Position numbers and translations under genes: made by a program
Shown: positions 1-7,781 of the stretch, piece by piece
How positions within the stretch are numbered: the first letter of the stretch is position 1
How the letters are laid out: every line of letters starts with the position of its first letter
Source: VGRW01 sp031396695
GTDB lineage: Bacteria > Myxococcota_A > UBA9160 > SZUA-336
Direction: 5' to 3'
Length of the DNA stretch: 15,245 bases
Assembly: GCA_031396695.1 (NCBI GenBank)
Contig: JANNLG010000022.1
Location: 1-15,245, forward strand
Notes under the pieces: model-generated
Told to the model about the DNA's origin: nothing
The model's database searches: none
The model's input: the letters and a program-made list of their open reading frames with translations, nothing else

Positions 1-2
1 CG

Positions 3-1178
3 GGCTCGGGCCCGACGCTCGAACGCGCGGACGTACTCGTCGAGAACGGGCGCATCAGCGCCGTCGCTGCGGATCTCGTCGCCGCGCCCGGCGTGCGGGT
101 GATCGACGTCGCCGGCCGCTGGATCACGCCCGGCATCATCGATCCGCATTCACACCTCGGCGTGTACGCGGTGCCGGCCACCACTTCGACGGCGGACGGC
201 AACGAGATGACCGGGCCGTTCAAGCCGGACATCCGGGCCGAGGACTCGTTCTGGCCGCAGGACCCCGCGATCGAACGCGCGCTCGCCGGTGGCGTCACCA
301 CCATCCACGTGCTGCCCGGCTCGGCGAACCTGGTTGGAGGGCAGGGCGCCACGCTGCGTCTCGTGCCCGCGCTGTCGGCGCGCGAGATGCGCACACCCGA
401 CGCGCCGCCGACCATGAAGATGGCCTGCGGCGAGAACCCGATGCGCATCTACGGCGCCGCCAAGGGCGCCGAGCCGCAGACGCGCATGGCCGAGGTCGCC
501 ATGCTGCGCCAGAAGCTCGAGAACGCCCGCGCGTACAAGCCCGAGTCGGGCAAGGCGCGCGAGTTTTCGACAGACGCGCTCGCGCAGGTCCTGCGCGGGG
601 AGATCCTGGTGCAGAACCACTGCTACCGCGCGGACGAGATGCTGGTGCGGCTCGATCTGTTCGCGGAGTTCGACACCGCACCGCGAGCGTTCCATCACGC
701 GGTCGAGGCGTACAAGATCCGCGATCGGCTCGCGGCGGCGGGCGTGGGCGCGGTGGTGTGGGCGGATTGGGCGGGGCTCAAGATGGAGCTCGTCGACGCC
801 GTGCCTGCGAACGCGGCGCTGCTCGATCAAGCGGGCGTGCGCGTCGCGCTGCACTCCGATTCGCCGTACGACATCCAGCGCCTGAATCAGGAAGCCGCCA
901 AGGCGATGGCCGCGGGGCGCAAGGCTGGCATTCCCGTCGAACGCGAAGCGGCGCTGCGCTGGATCACCGCGAATCCCGCCTGGATCCTCGGCATCGACGC
1001 GCGCACCGGCACGCTCGAGCCGGGCAAGGACGCGGATCTGGTGGTCTGGTCCGGTGATCCGTTCTCGGTGTATGCCCACGCCGAGCGAGTCTTCATCGAG
1101 GGTCGTCCCGTGTACGACCGCGCGCAGCCCGGGCCGCCGCGCTCCGACTTCGAGCTCGGTCTGCGAGGCGCGCAGTGA
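3..1178 (+). CDS. Amidohydrolase family protein (5' end outside window)
   Basis: Probable cytoplasmic or exported metal-dependent hydrolase of the amidohydrolase superfamily, in the imidazolonepropionase/COG1228-like branch; the substrate is unknown. The frame is open from the first bases of the window, so the N-terminus is missing. The text before the internal GTG at 93 (ADVLVENGRISAV) is the usual small beta-domain of the family, so 93 is not the true start. Visible metal-site elements are the HxH strand end (DPHSH), a His in NHCYRADE, a His in FHHAVEAYK and the late Asp in ALHSDSPYD. The C-terminus has the classic GTLEPGKDADLVVWSGDP closing motif. Its stop overlaps the GTG start of the next gene by 4 bp (GTGA), implying translational coupling with the ligand-less paralogue downstream. 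The family call is secure; the substrate is not. Confidence 0.9.
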   Translation, partial: GSGPTLERADVLVENGRISAVAADLVAAPGVRVIDVAGRWITPGIIDPHSHLGVYAVPATTSTADGNEMTGPFKPDIRAEDSFWPQDPAIERALAGGVTTIHVLPGSANLVGGQGATLRLVPALSAREMRTPDAPPTMKMACGENPMRIYGAAKGAEPQTRMAEVAMLRQKLENARAYKPESGKAREFSTDALAQVLRGEILVQNHCYRADEMLVRLDLFAEFDTAPRAFHHAVEAYKIRDRLAAAGVGAVVWADWAGLKMELVDAVPANAALLDQAGVRVALHSDSPYDIQRLNQEAAKAMAAGRKAGIPVEREAALRWITANPAWILGIDARTGTLEPGKDADLVVWSGDPFSVYAHAERVFIEGRPVYDRAQPGPPRSDFELGLRGAQ

Positions 1179-2371
1179 AGTCGCTCGTGATGGCGATCGC
1201 GCTGGTCGGTGCGACGGTCTACACAGGCGAGGGTCCGCCGCTGCACGGCGCGACGGTACTGATCGATGCCAACCGCATCCAGAGCGTGGGCACGAAGCTG
1301 CGGGTGCCCGAGAGCGCGACCGTGGTCGATGCGTCGGGCATGCTGATCACGCCCGGCTTCGTCGCGATCGCGACGCGCGTCGGCACGCTCGACATCGAGC
1401 TCGAGCCGACCAGCGTCGAGGGCACGCTGCCGGCGACCGCCGATCCCGTGCGCGCCGCGCTGCGCACCGCCGACACCTACAACCCGGCGTCCTTCACGGT
1501 GCCGATCGCGCGCGCGGGTGGGATCACGTCGGCGCTGGTCGTGCCCGGCGGCGGGCAGATCTCGGGCCAGGCCGCGTGGGTCGATCTCTCCGACAAGGAC
1601 TGGCTGCGGCGCGGCTCCGCGGCTCTGCGCGTCGCGATCGATTCACCGGGCGGTCCGCCGGGCCCGCCGCCCGCGGGCGTGCGCTCGGCCGCGTTCCTGC
1701 GCCTGCGCGAGACACTGACCGACGCGCGCCTGTACCGCGCGAACCGCGGCCCGTTCCTGTCCAACAAGTTGCGCGCGCTGTCGCTCTCGGCCGCCGACCT
1801 CGAAGTGCTCGACCGCGCGCTCGCGCGCGAGCTGATTCTGCTCGTCGACGTGAACCGCGCCTCGGACATCCGCACCGTGGTCGAGATCGCGAACGAGTTC
1901 GGCGTTCGCGTCGTGATCGTCGGCGGCGCGGAGGCCTGGCAGCACGCTTCGCTGCTCGCGCGCGAGCAGATTCCCGTCGTGCTCGACCCGTTCGACGATC
2001 TGCCCGCGAGCTTCGGCGCGCTGCACAGCCGCCCCGACAGCGCCGCGATCCTGCACAAAGCGGGCGTGCGCGTGATCCTGGCCGATCTCGGCAGCCCTCA
2101 CTTCGCGCACCGCCTGCGCCAGGCTGCGGGCAACGCGGTGGCCGCGGGTCTGCCCTACGACGACGCGATCGCATCGCTGACGAGCGTGCCCGCGCGGGTC
2201 TTCGGCATCGCCGACTCCGGACAGATCCGCGCCGGCGCGGTCGCGAACCTGGTGCTCTGGAACGGCGACCCGCTCGAAGTCACGACCTGGCCCGAGCGCA
2301 TGTGGATCCGAGGTCAGGAGGTCTCGCTCGAGACCCGCCAGGATCTGCTGACCGAGCGCTACAAGCGCTAG
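1175..2371 (+). CDS. Amidohydrolase-like protein lacking the HxH metal site (probable pseudoenzyme)
   Basis: A 398-aa paralogue of the upstream amidohydrolase, with the same beginning (GATVYTGEGPPLHGATVLI) and end (IRAGAVANLVLWNGDPLEV). Where the upstream protein has DPHSH, this one reads TPGFVAIATRVGT; where it has NHCYRADE this one has VDVNRASD, and FHHAVEA is replaced by VGGAEAW. An Asp survives in ILADLGSP. The zinc-binding set is therefore lost, so hydrolysis by the usual mechanism is unlikely. Pairing with an intact copy suggests a regulatory or structural partner subunit (inference). The GTG start gives the 4-bp overlap with the upstream stop; an ATG at 1190 is an alternative. A hydrophobic beginning (SLVMAIALVGATV) is part of the family's first beta strand rather than a convincing signal peptide. 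The stop overlaps by 4 bp the convergent PEP-CTERM frame. Confidence 0.85.
   Translation: MKSLVMAIALVGATVYTGEGPPLHGATVLIDANRIQSVGTKLRVPESATVVDASGMLITPGFVAIATRVGTLDIELEPTSVEGTLPATADPVRAALRTADTYNPASFTVPIARAGGITSALVVPGGGQISGQAAWVDLSDKDWLRRGSAALRVAIDSPGGPPGPPPAGVRSAAFLRLRETLTDARLYRANRGPFLSNKLRALSLSAADLEVLDRALARELILLVDVNRASDIRTVVEIANEFGVRVVIVGGAEAWQHASLLAREQIPVVLDPFDDLPASFGALHSRPDSAAILHKAGVRVILADLGSPHFAHRLRQAAGNAVAAGLPYDDAIASLTSVPARVFGIADSGQIRAGAVANLVLWNGDPLEVTTWPERMWIRGQEVSLETRQDLLTERYKR
2337..2371 (+). repeat. Direct repeat copy A (tail of amidohydrolase gene)
   Basis: The last ~35 bases of the second amidohydrolase gene (cgccaggat, then gctgaccgagcgctac, then cgct) recur with small indels at 3295-3332. 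The two copies flank the broken PEP-CTERM gene. Confidence 0.6.
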
Positions 2372-3316
2372 GGGCGCGCGCGTCGAGCGGCGAGAGCCGC
2401 GAGCCCGAGCGCGATCAGGCCCACGGTCGCGGGCTCGGGCACGGCCTCGAACTCGATCTCGTCGAAGACCGCGATCGTCGGCGTGATGCCACCCGCGTTG
2501 CCGAAGAAGATCGTGATCTTGGTGACGTCGGGGCCGTCGCCGTCGCTGTCCGCGTGGTAGTCGACGCCTTCCGCGTCGCGCCAGTCCGGTCGGTTGAATA
2601 CCTCCTCGAAGCCCTGCTCGACGCCGTCGCCCGGCCCGTCGAGCGACTCGAGCACCTGCCCGAACAGGTCGAGCACGAACAACCCCGACTGGGGCTCGTT
2701 GCTGATGGGGTTTGCCGAGCTGTCGTCCGACATCACGATGCGCGAGGCGGCGCGATCGATGTTGCCCGCGCCATCGAAGACGATGTCGACCACGTCGAGA
2801 CCGGAAATGTCGTCGTAGCCGGCGTCGAGCGGGACGTCGAAGAGCTTCTCGAAGCTACCGAGTCCGGAGCCGGAGACGGTGCCCAGGTACACCTCGCCGG
2901 CGACCTCGTTGCCGGATCCGTCCGGAATCTCTCGTCCTTCCTCGCCGATCAGCAGGTAGACCTGACCGTCGGACGGACGCTGGAATGCCGCGATCGACTC
3001 GAACTCGTCGAAGGCTTGCGAAGAAGGCAGTGGGTGGAGAGGAAGCGTGAAGGAGATGGTTCCGAGGGTCGCGGTCGGCACGTCGGTCGGCAGCGCCGGC
3101 TTGGCCGGGATGATCACTTCGCGCACCAGGTTCGAGGTGTGCTGGCCAATGATCAGGTTGCCGTTGGGCAGGACATCGATCCCACGCAGTCCGCGCGAGC
3201 CGTCGATGGCAACCGGAATCTGTGTCGCCGGTCACCCTCCGGACACCGTCGAGGACGAGAGCATCGACACGCCCTCGCGCGTAGCTGAACTTCGCCAGGA
3301 TCCGGCTGACCGAGCG
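2368..3316 (-). pseudogene. PEP-CTERM sorting-domain protein, 5'-truncated and frameshifted
   Basis: The C-terminus carries a clear PEP-CTERM signal: VPEPATV, a hydrophobic stretch (GLIALGLAALAA), then the basic tail RRARP. PEP-CTERM proteins are exported and processed by exosortase, usually with exopolysaccharide. The longest frame with a start codon begins at GTG 3126 (252 aa), but protein-like sequence continues upstream to 3231 (GLRGIDVLPNGNLIIGQ, beta-propeller-like). It meets a TGA at 3232-3234, then seems to resume in another frame (AKFSYARGRVDALVLDGV) up to a TAG at 3317-3319. No signal peptide is found in either frame, although this class needs one. The gene therefore looks decayed: one frameshift near 3220-3234 and loss of the N-terminus close to 3317. 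A shortened product from 3126 cannot be excluded. No exosortase gene is in the window. Confidence 0.6.
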
Positions 3317-3332
3317 CTACGAGCAGCGCTGA
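3295..3332 (+). repeat. Direct repeat copy B (relic of an amidohydrolase tail)
   Basis: This matches copy A at 2337-2371, including the uninterrupted 16-mer gctgaccgagcgctac. One reading frame still gives LTERY-EQR-stop, comparable to LTERYKR-stop at the end of the intact gene. The copy has no open coding sequence before it and coincides with the lost 5' end of the PEP-CTERM gene. No gene is seen between here and 3477. Confidence 0.55.
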
Positions 3333-3477
3333 CGCGCGAGTCCGAGCCGAAGCGTAGCCCGGACCCGGAGCGCGGTCCGACGCTTCCGCGCTTCCTCGGG
3401 GGGTACCCTCGGGAGGCTCGCCGGCTGAGCGGAACTGCGCGGTACACTGACCGGCGTCGGCTACGCGGCCTTCTCGA

Positions 3478-3846
3478 TCACCCCGGCTTCTTCTCCGTGA
3501 AGAAATTCGCGCGCGGCGTGAAGCTCGCGTCGTAGACCGGCTCGCGCAGGTCGACGCGGTACTTGTTGTTGTCCGCTCCCGCCAGCCCGATCCGGAACAA
3601 CGCGTCGCGCATGTTCAGGTAGTTCGGGTGCGCGAAGTGCGCGGCGAGGCTGGCCTCGTCCTGCCAGAGCTCGTACACGCAGATGCGTTGCGCAACGCAC
3701 GGATCGGGAGCGAAGACGTACGCGAGACAGCCGGGCTCCTCGTCGCGCGTCTTCTTCTGCAGCCCGGTGGCGACGCTCATCGCCTCGTCGCGCTTTCCGG
3801 CGTCGGCGAAGTCGATGGTGCCGGCGATCACGATCATCTTCGACAT
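3478..3846 (-). CDS. Antibiotic biosynthesis monooxygenase (ABM/YgiN-like) domain protein
   Basis: A small (122 aa) dimeric alpha+beta-barrel protein of the ABM/YgiN-like group, whose members act as cofactor-independent monooxygenases or quinol oxidases. The N-terminus MSKMIVIAGTIDF is the first strand. EEPGCLAYVFAPDP and ICVYELWQDEASLAAHFAHP are the family's typical segments, the second with the conserved His after the aromatic strand. The ATG start follows an upstream gggaag ribosome site only 3 nt after the stop of the LLM gene, so it is the last gene of a three-gene operon. Its oxygenase-like nature fits the surrounding oxidative pathway, but activity cannot be predicted from the fold alone. 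Confidence 0.82.
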   Translation of the reverse strand: MSKMIVIAGTIDFADAGKRDEAMSVATGLQKKTRDEEPGCLAYVFAPDPCVAQRICVYELWQDEASLAAHFAHPNYLNMRDALFRIGLAGADNNKYRVDLREPVYDASFTPRANFFTEKKPG

Positions 3847-3849
3847 GGT

Positions 3850-4812
3850 CTACTTCCCTTTCAGGCGCGCGACGACGGGCGCGAACGGCTCGAGCGCGGT
3901 GTCGCCCACTGTGACGTAGCTGATCCCGTACTGCGAGCGCCGGCGCTCCAGCTCCTCGCACACTGCGTCGACGCTGCCGAAGAGCCCGTGCGGATGGCGC
4001 AGCATCTCCTCGGGCGTGAGCCCCATCGCCTGCCCCAGGCCCGCGGCGATCTTCTCCGCGCCCGGCTGCACGAAGGTGAAGTACGCGCCGATCTCGAGCT
4101 CGAGCGCCTCGAAGCGCTCGCCGGCCGCCGCCCGGATCCAGCCGATCTTCTCCGCGGTCGCCTCCGCGGTGCTCGAGCGCACGCCGTCGGGCCCGATCAC
4201 GCCGGAGCGGTTGTTGAAGTTGAGGCTCACGATGTCCGCCTCGCGCGCCGCGAGCGAGAGCACGCGCTTGCCGCCGCCGCCGATCATGAGCGGTGGGAAC
4301 GGGCGCTTTGGCGCACCGGCGAAGCCGGCCAGCGCGAAGCCCCCGGCGCGCAGCTTCAGCTCGTCGCCCGCGAACAGCGCGCGGAACGCCGCGATCGTCT
4401 GCTCGAGCCGGCGGATGCGCGCGCCGGGCGGATCGAGCGCGATGCCGAGCGCCTCGTACTCCGCCGCGAGCCAGCCGGCGCCGAGCCCGAGCTCGAGGCG
4501 CCCGTCGCTGAGCAGGTCGATCGTCGCGGCCTGCTTGGCGAGTACCGCCGGGTGCTGGTAGTCGATGCAGAACACGCGGCAGCCGACCTTGAGCGTGGTG
4601 GTCGCGTCGGCGGCCGCCATCATCGCCGGTACGGCAGCCAGCTCCTGGATCGGGTGGCTGCTCTTCGCGATCGCCGGCCCGGGACCGATCACGTGATCGG
4701 CGAGGTGCAGCGCGGAGTAGCCGAGCGCCTCGGCGCGTCGCGCGCGCTCGCGCCACTCCTTGCCGGAGGCGGCGCTGAACGACTGAACGGCGAAGCGGAA
4801 CGGTCGGGGCAT
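3850..4812 (-). CDS. LLM class F420-dependent oxidoreductase
   Basis: A luciferase-like (beta/alpha)8 oxidoreductase that would use coenzyme F420 or FMN in the cytoplasm. The 320-aa length is normal. Signatures include FAVQSFSAASGKEWRERARRAEALGYSALHLADH at the N-terminus (a match to the TIGR03621-type F420 family is recalled, not computed), the LGLGAGW segment, the PPLMIGGGGKRVLSLAAREADI phosphate-site region and VTVGDTALEPFAPVVARLKG at the end. The start is set at the ATG at 4812 because a strong ggagg lies 6 nt before it; a TTG two codons earlier would abut that site with no spacer. It begins 12 nt after the alcohol dehydrogenase stop. Presence of this family suggests an F420-making host, but FMN use cannot be excluded. 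Confidence 0.88.
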   Translation of the reverse strand: MPRPFRFAVQSFSAASGKEWRERARRAEALGYSALHLADHVIGPGPAIAKSSHPIQELAAVPAMMAAADATTTLKVGCRVFCIDYQHPAVLAKQAATIDLLSDGRLELGLGAGWLAAEYEALGIALDPPGARIRRLEQTIAAFRALFAGDELKLRAGGFALAGFAGAPKRPFPPLMIGGGGKRVLSLAAREADIVSLNFNNRSGVIGPDGVRSSTAEATAEKIGWIRAAAGERFEALELEIGAYFTFVQPGAEKIAAGLGQAMGLTPEEMLRHPHGLFGSVDAVCEELERRRSQYGISYVTVGDTALEPFAPVVARLKGK

Positions 4813-4824
4813 GGACAACCTCCG

Positions 4825-5859
4825 TTACAAGCGCGGATCGACGAGGATCTTGATCTCCGCGGGTGAGTCGTGGAGCCGCTCGAACGCGGCGGGCAGCTCG
4901 CGCAGGCCCACGGTCTTCGTGTGCAGCGGTGCGAGCTCGAGCCTGCCGTCCTCGACGAGGCTCATGGTCAGCTCGAACTCCTCGTGCAGGTAGCCGAGCG
5001 ACGCCACGGCGCGGACCTCGTTCACGAGCCAGGTCGCCGACGTGATCTGCGCGGGCAGGTTCGCGAGCCCGACCAGCGAGACCACGCCGCCGCGCTTCAC
5101 CAGCGACGCCGCCTGATCGATCGTCTGCGGAATGCCCGCGCATTCGAACACCACGTCGGCTCCGAGCGGGCCGAGCGCCGCCCGGACGCGCGCAGCCACG
5201 TCCTCGCTGCGCGGATCGACGACGGCCGTCGCGCCGAGCTGACGCGCGCGCTCGCGCCGCGCGGGATGCGGCTCGACCACTACCACCGCGCCCGCGCCGG
5301 CGGCGCGCGCGCACTGCTGCGTGAGCAGACCGATCGGGCCCGCGCCCAGAACCACGCAGGCGTCGCCGAGGCGCAGCGGCGTGCGCCGCACCGCGTGCAG
5401 CGCGACGGTCGCCGGCTCGAGCATTGCCGCAGCCTCGTCGCCGATCGCCGCGCGCACCGGCACTAGACGCGAGGCGTCGACCGCGATCGCCCGCGCGAAG
5501 CCGCCATGCGCCGCGGCGAGGGGACCGATGCCGAGCATCCCCGCGAACGCGCTGCTGCAGTACGCGCCGCGGCCGCTGCGGCAGTCGGGACAGCGGCCGC
5601 ACGCGGGTGCGACGCCGATCGCGACGCGATCGCCTTCCTTCACGTGCGCGACGCCGCTGCCCCTGCCGGCAACGGTCCCCGACCACTCGTGGCCGCAGAT
5701 CGCCGGGTTGTAGGGCTCGCCGCTCGCCCACGCGTGCACGTCCGTGCCGCAGATTCCGCAGTAGGCGATCTCGACCACCGCCTTGCCCGCCGCCGGCTCG
5801 GGCTCCGGCAGATCGCGCAACGCGATCTGCCGCTTCCCGACCACGAGTCCGACCTGCAT
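4825..5859 (-). CDS. Zinc-dependent alcohol dehydrogenase (MDR family)
   Basis: NAD(P)-dependent oxidation of an alcohol, or reduction of the carbonyl; 344 aa, typical of the medium-chain zinc dehydrogenases. Catalytic zinc ligands are visible as Cys37 (CGICGTD) and His57-Glu58 (CGHEWSG). The structural zinc lobe has Cys87, Cys90, Cys93 and Cys101 (ACGRCPDC to AYC). The Rossmann motif is VVLGAGPIGLL. The overall pattern resembles threonine/sorbitol-dehydrogenase-like members; the substrate is unknown. The start is the ATG at 5859 with agaggg upstream; a longer frame reaching 5925 would run through the divergent promoter and has no homology-like sequence. First gene of the minus-strand operon, probably controlled by the inverted repeat at 5899-5921. 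Confidence 0.9.
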   Translation of the reverse strand: MQVGLVVGKRQIALRDLPEPEPAAGKAVVEIAYCGICGTDVHAWASGEPYNPAICGHEWSGTVAGRGSGVAHVKEGDRVAIGVAPACGRCPDCRSGRGAYCSSAFAGMLGIGPLAAAHGGFARAIAVDASRLVPVRAAIGDEAAAMLEPATVALHAVRRTPLRLGDACVVLGAGPIGLLTQQCARAAGAGAVVVVEPHPARRERARQLGATAVVDPRSEDVAARVRAALGPLGADVVFECAGIPQTIDQAASLVKRGGVVSLVGLANLPAQITSATWLVNEVRAVASLGYLHEEFELTMSLVEDGRLELAPLHTKTVGLRELPAAFERLHDSPAEIKILVDPRL

Positions 5860-5891
5860 CGCGCTCACCCTCTGCCGTGGGATCCGGCAAG

Positions 5892-5925
5892 TTGACGAAT
5901 TATCTACCACGAGTAGAGAATGCAA
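5892..5925. promoter_or_regulatory. Divergent promoter pair overlapping an inverted-repeat operator
   Basis: This is the AT-rich island between the divergent operons. An inverted repeat, ATTATCTAC (5899-5907), 5-nt spacer, GTAGAGAAT (5913-5921), has 9-bp arms with one mismatch, a size typical of TetR-type operators. Rightward: TTGACG at 5892-5897 and a -10-like TAGAGA about 16 nt later (5914-5919). Leftward: TTGCAT (complement of 5920-5925) with GATAAT (complement of 5899-5904). The palindrome overlaps both putative -10 elements, so one repressor could govern both operons. No regulator gene is present in the window. Promoter assignments are by eye. Confidence 0.5.
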
Positions 5926-5930
5926 GCGAG

Positions 5931-6059
5931 ATGGTGAAGCGCGCGATCACGATTGCGCGGCGTCGCGGGCACCCGCCGGTGGCGGACAGTGAGGGCCCGC
6001 TCGACGCCGCCGAGCGCCATCTGTACGCGTTCGTGAACGGCCTCGAGCCGACGTCGTGA
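5931..6059 (+). CDS. Small hypothetical protein upstream of P450
   Basis: A 42-aa frame starting MVKRAITIARRRGHPPV with an arginine-rich beginning and an acidic second half ending in LYAFVNGLEPTS. The start lies 10 bases after the operator, with a weak aagcgag ribosome site. It ends 22 nt before the P450 start. Codons are GC-rich at third positions, consistent with coding, but any frame in this DNA tends to stay open. The family is not recognised. It may be a small protein, a leader peptide of the P450 operon, or simply untranslated leader. Confidence 0.35.
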   Translation: MVKRAITIARRRGHPPVADSEGPLDAAERHLYAFVNGLEPTS

Positions 6060-6081
6060 GCTCGAGCAGGGAGATCGAGGA

Positions 6082-7344
6082 ATGAGCCCGACCGTGGACC
6101 ACGAGCGCTACAACCCGTTCGACCCGGAGATGCAGCAGAACCCGTTCCCGTGGTACGCGGCGCTGCGCGAGAAGGCGCCCGTGTGGCGGCACCCGGTCAC
6201 CGGCATCGTGTTCGTGTCGCGACACGGGCAAGTGTCACAGGTGCTGGCCGACACCGCGACCTACTCCTCGCGCTTTGCGAACATGTCCTCGCAGGGCTCG
6301 AGCGGCCTCGATCCGCGCCTGAGCGAGATCATGGCGGAGGGCTTCCCGGCGGTATCGACCATGCTCACCGAGGATCCGCCGCTGCAGACGCGCTACCGCA
6401 AGACGGTCGGCAGGGCGCTGTCGACGCGGCGCATCCTGGCGCTGGAGGGCCCGATCCGCGAGCTCGCGCGCGAGATCCTCCGCGCGTGGCCCGAGCGCGG
6501 CCGTGTCGACGTGATGAGCACGCTCGCGATTCCCCTGCCGGTCCGCGTGATCGGGCGCTTCCTGTGCATGAACCCCGGGGTGCTCCAGCATGTGAAGCGC
6601 TGGTCCGACGCGTCGGTCGCGGGGCTGGGCGTGATGATCGGCGACGAGGAGCGCCTCGAAGCCGCGCGCAGCGTGGTCGAAATGCAGAAGTACTGGCAAT
6701 CAGAGCTCGAGCCGCGCCGCGCGGAGCCGACGGACGACCTGCTCTCGGCGCTGACCCAGGCGCCGTTCGAGGACGAAACCGGCGTCGAGCGGCGTCTCAA
6801 CCTGGCCGAGATGATCTCGATCATCCAGCAGCTCATGGTCGCGGGCAACGAGACGACCACGAAGGTGATCAACGAGACGTTCAAGCTCCTGCTCGAGAAT
6901 CCGCACTGGTTCGAGCGCATGCAGCGCGACGCGCGCGTGATCCCCCGCGTGGTTGAAGAGGCGCTGCGCCTCTCCTCGCCCAATCAAGGCATGTTCCGCT
7001 TCGTCACGCGCGATACCGAGCTCGACGGCGTGGCGATCCCGAAGGGCTCGATGGCGTGGGTGATGTTCGGCTCGGCGAACCGCGACGAGTCGGTCTTCCC
7101 GAATCCCGACGCGTTCGACCCGGAGCGCGAGAACCTGAAGGAGAGCGTCGCGTTCGGACGCGGCGCGCATTTCTGCATTGGCGCGCCGCTCGCGCGTCTC
7201 GAGCTCACGGTGATCTTCGAGGAGGTGGCGAAGCAGGTCGCGTCGTTCGGGCTTCCGCCCGGCTTCCCGCTCGCGTACGAGCCGAGCTTCATCTTGCGCG
7301 GTCTGGCGGGGCTCGAGCTCGACGTCGTCAAGCGAGAGGGATGA
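6082..7344 (+). CDS. Cytochrome P450
   Basis: Soluble bacterial (class I type) P450 monooxygenase of 420 aa that hydroxylates an organic substrate using electrons from a ferredoxin. Hallmarks: I-helix oxygen-binding motif AGNETTT (residues 254-260), K-helix ExxR as Glu293 and Arg296, and heme-binding loop FGRGAHFCIG with the axial Cys365. The N-terminus (YNPFDPEMQQNPFPWYAALR) is the usual start of CYP-family soluble enzymes and has no membrane anchor. The start ATG has gagg immediately upstream. It is followed 4 nt later by a SnoaL-like gene. No ferredoxin or ferredoxin reductase is encoded beside it; the Rieske-type ferredoxin of the nearby minus-strand operon is not a typical P450 partner. 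The substrate class (terpenoid, steroid, aromatic) cannot be decided here. Confidence 0.95.
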   Translation: MSPTVDHERYNPFDPEMQQNPFPWYAALREKAPVWRHPVTGIVFVSRHGQVSQVLADTATYSSRFANMSSQGSSGLDPRLSEIMAEGFPAVSTMLTEDPPLQTRYRKTVGRALSTRRILALEGPIRELAREILRAWPERGRVDVMSTLAIPLPVRVIGRFLCMNPGVLQHVKRWSDASVAGLGVMIGDEERLEAARSVVEMQKYWQSELEPRRAEPTDDLLSALTQAPFEDETGVERRLNLAEMISIIQQLMVAGNETTTKVINETFKLLLENPHWFERMQRDARVIPRVVEEALRLSSPNQGMFRFVTRDTELDGVAIPKGSMAWVMFGSANRDESVFPNPDAFDPERENLKESVAFGRGAHFCIGAPLARLELTVIFEEVAKQVASFGLPPGFPLAYEPSFILRGLAGLELDVVKREG

Positions 7345-7348
7345 CGAG

Positions 7349-7780
7349 ATGCTCGGGATCGAGGACGAGCTCGCGATCCGAGACCTGAACGCGCGCTACA
7401 TCGACGCGGTGAACCGCGTCGACGGCGAGGCCTGGCAGGCGAGCTGGGCCGAGGACGGGCGCTGGAACATCTTCGGCACGGAGTTCCGCGGCCGCGCCGC
7501 GATCTTCGAGGTCTGGAAGAGCGCGATGGCCCAGTTCGACTTCGTGGTCATGGCGCTGAACAGCGGCACGCTCTCGCGCGAGGGTGACGTGGTGCGCGGG
7601 CGCTGGTACGTCACGGAGCATTTGCGCTCCCGCGACGGCAGCGGTCGCCGCGTGCTCGGCACGTACCAGGACGAGTACCTGCGCGCCGACGGAGAGTGGC
7701 GCTTCGCGAAGCGCAGCTACCACGTGATCCACCAGGGCGCCTGCGACCTGTCCGGGGAATTCCGGCCGATTCCCGACTGA
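7349..7780 (+). CDS. SnoaL-like / NTF2-fold protein
   Basis: A 143-aa single-domain protein of the NTF2-like superfamily, SnoaL-type. Members include polyketide cyclases, dehydratases, ketosteroid-isomerase-like enzymes and small subunits of ring-hydroxylating oxygenases. Recognisable segments are ELAIRDLNARYIDAVNR, WAEDGRWNIFG, FRGRAAIFEVW and the closing YQDEYLRADGEWRFAKRSYH. It starts 4 nt after the P450 stop, with gaggg upstream, so the two are co-transcribed. The stop is separated from the convergent PNPOx-type gene's stop by a single base, leaving no room for a separate terminator. It is probably a catabolic isomerase or dehydratase acting with the P450; this is an inference from context. 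Confidence 0.85.
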   Translation: MLGIEDELAIRDLNARYIDAVNRVDGEAWQASWAEDGRWNIFGTEFRGRAAIFEVWKSAMAQFDFVVMALNSGTLSREGDVVRGRWYVTEHLRSRDGSGRRVLGTYQDEYLRADGEWRFAKRSYHVIHQGACDLSGEFRPIPD

Positions 7781-7781
7781 C

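Noticed and set aside
150..2174. Long open frames on the minus strand opposite the amidohydrolases
   Set aside because: Arginine/alanine-rich translations without domains; produced by high third-position GC in the plus-strand genes.
1054..3288. A 744-aa plus-strand open frame
   Set aside because: Crosses two real genes in another frame; low-complexity Arg/Ala/Gly composition and no domain.
3461..5890. An 809-aa minus-strand open frame across three genes
   Set aside because: It overlaps three genes with clear domains in other frames and has a low-complexity, Arg-rich translation.
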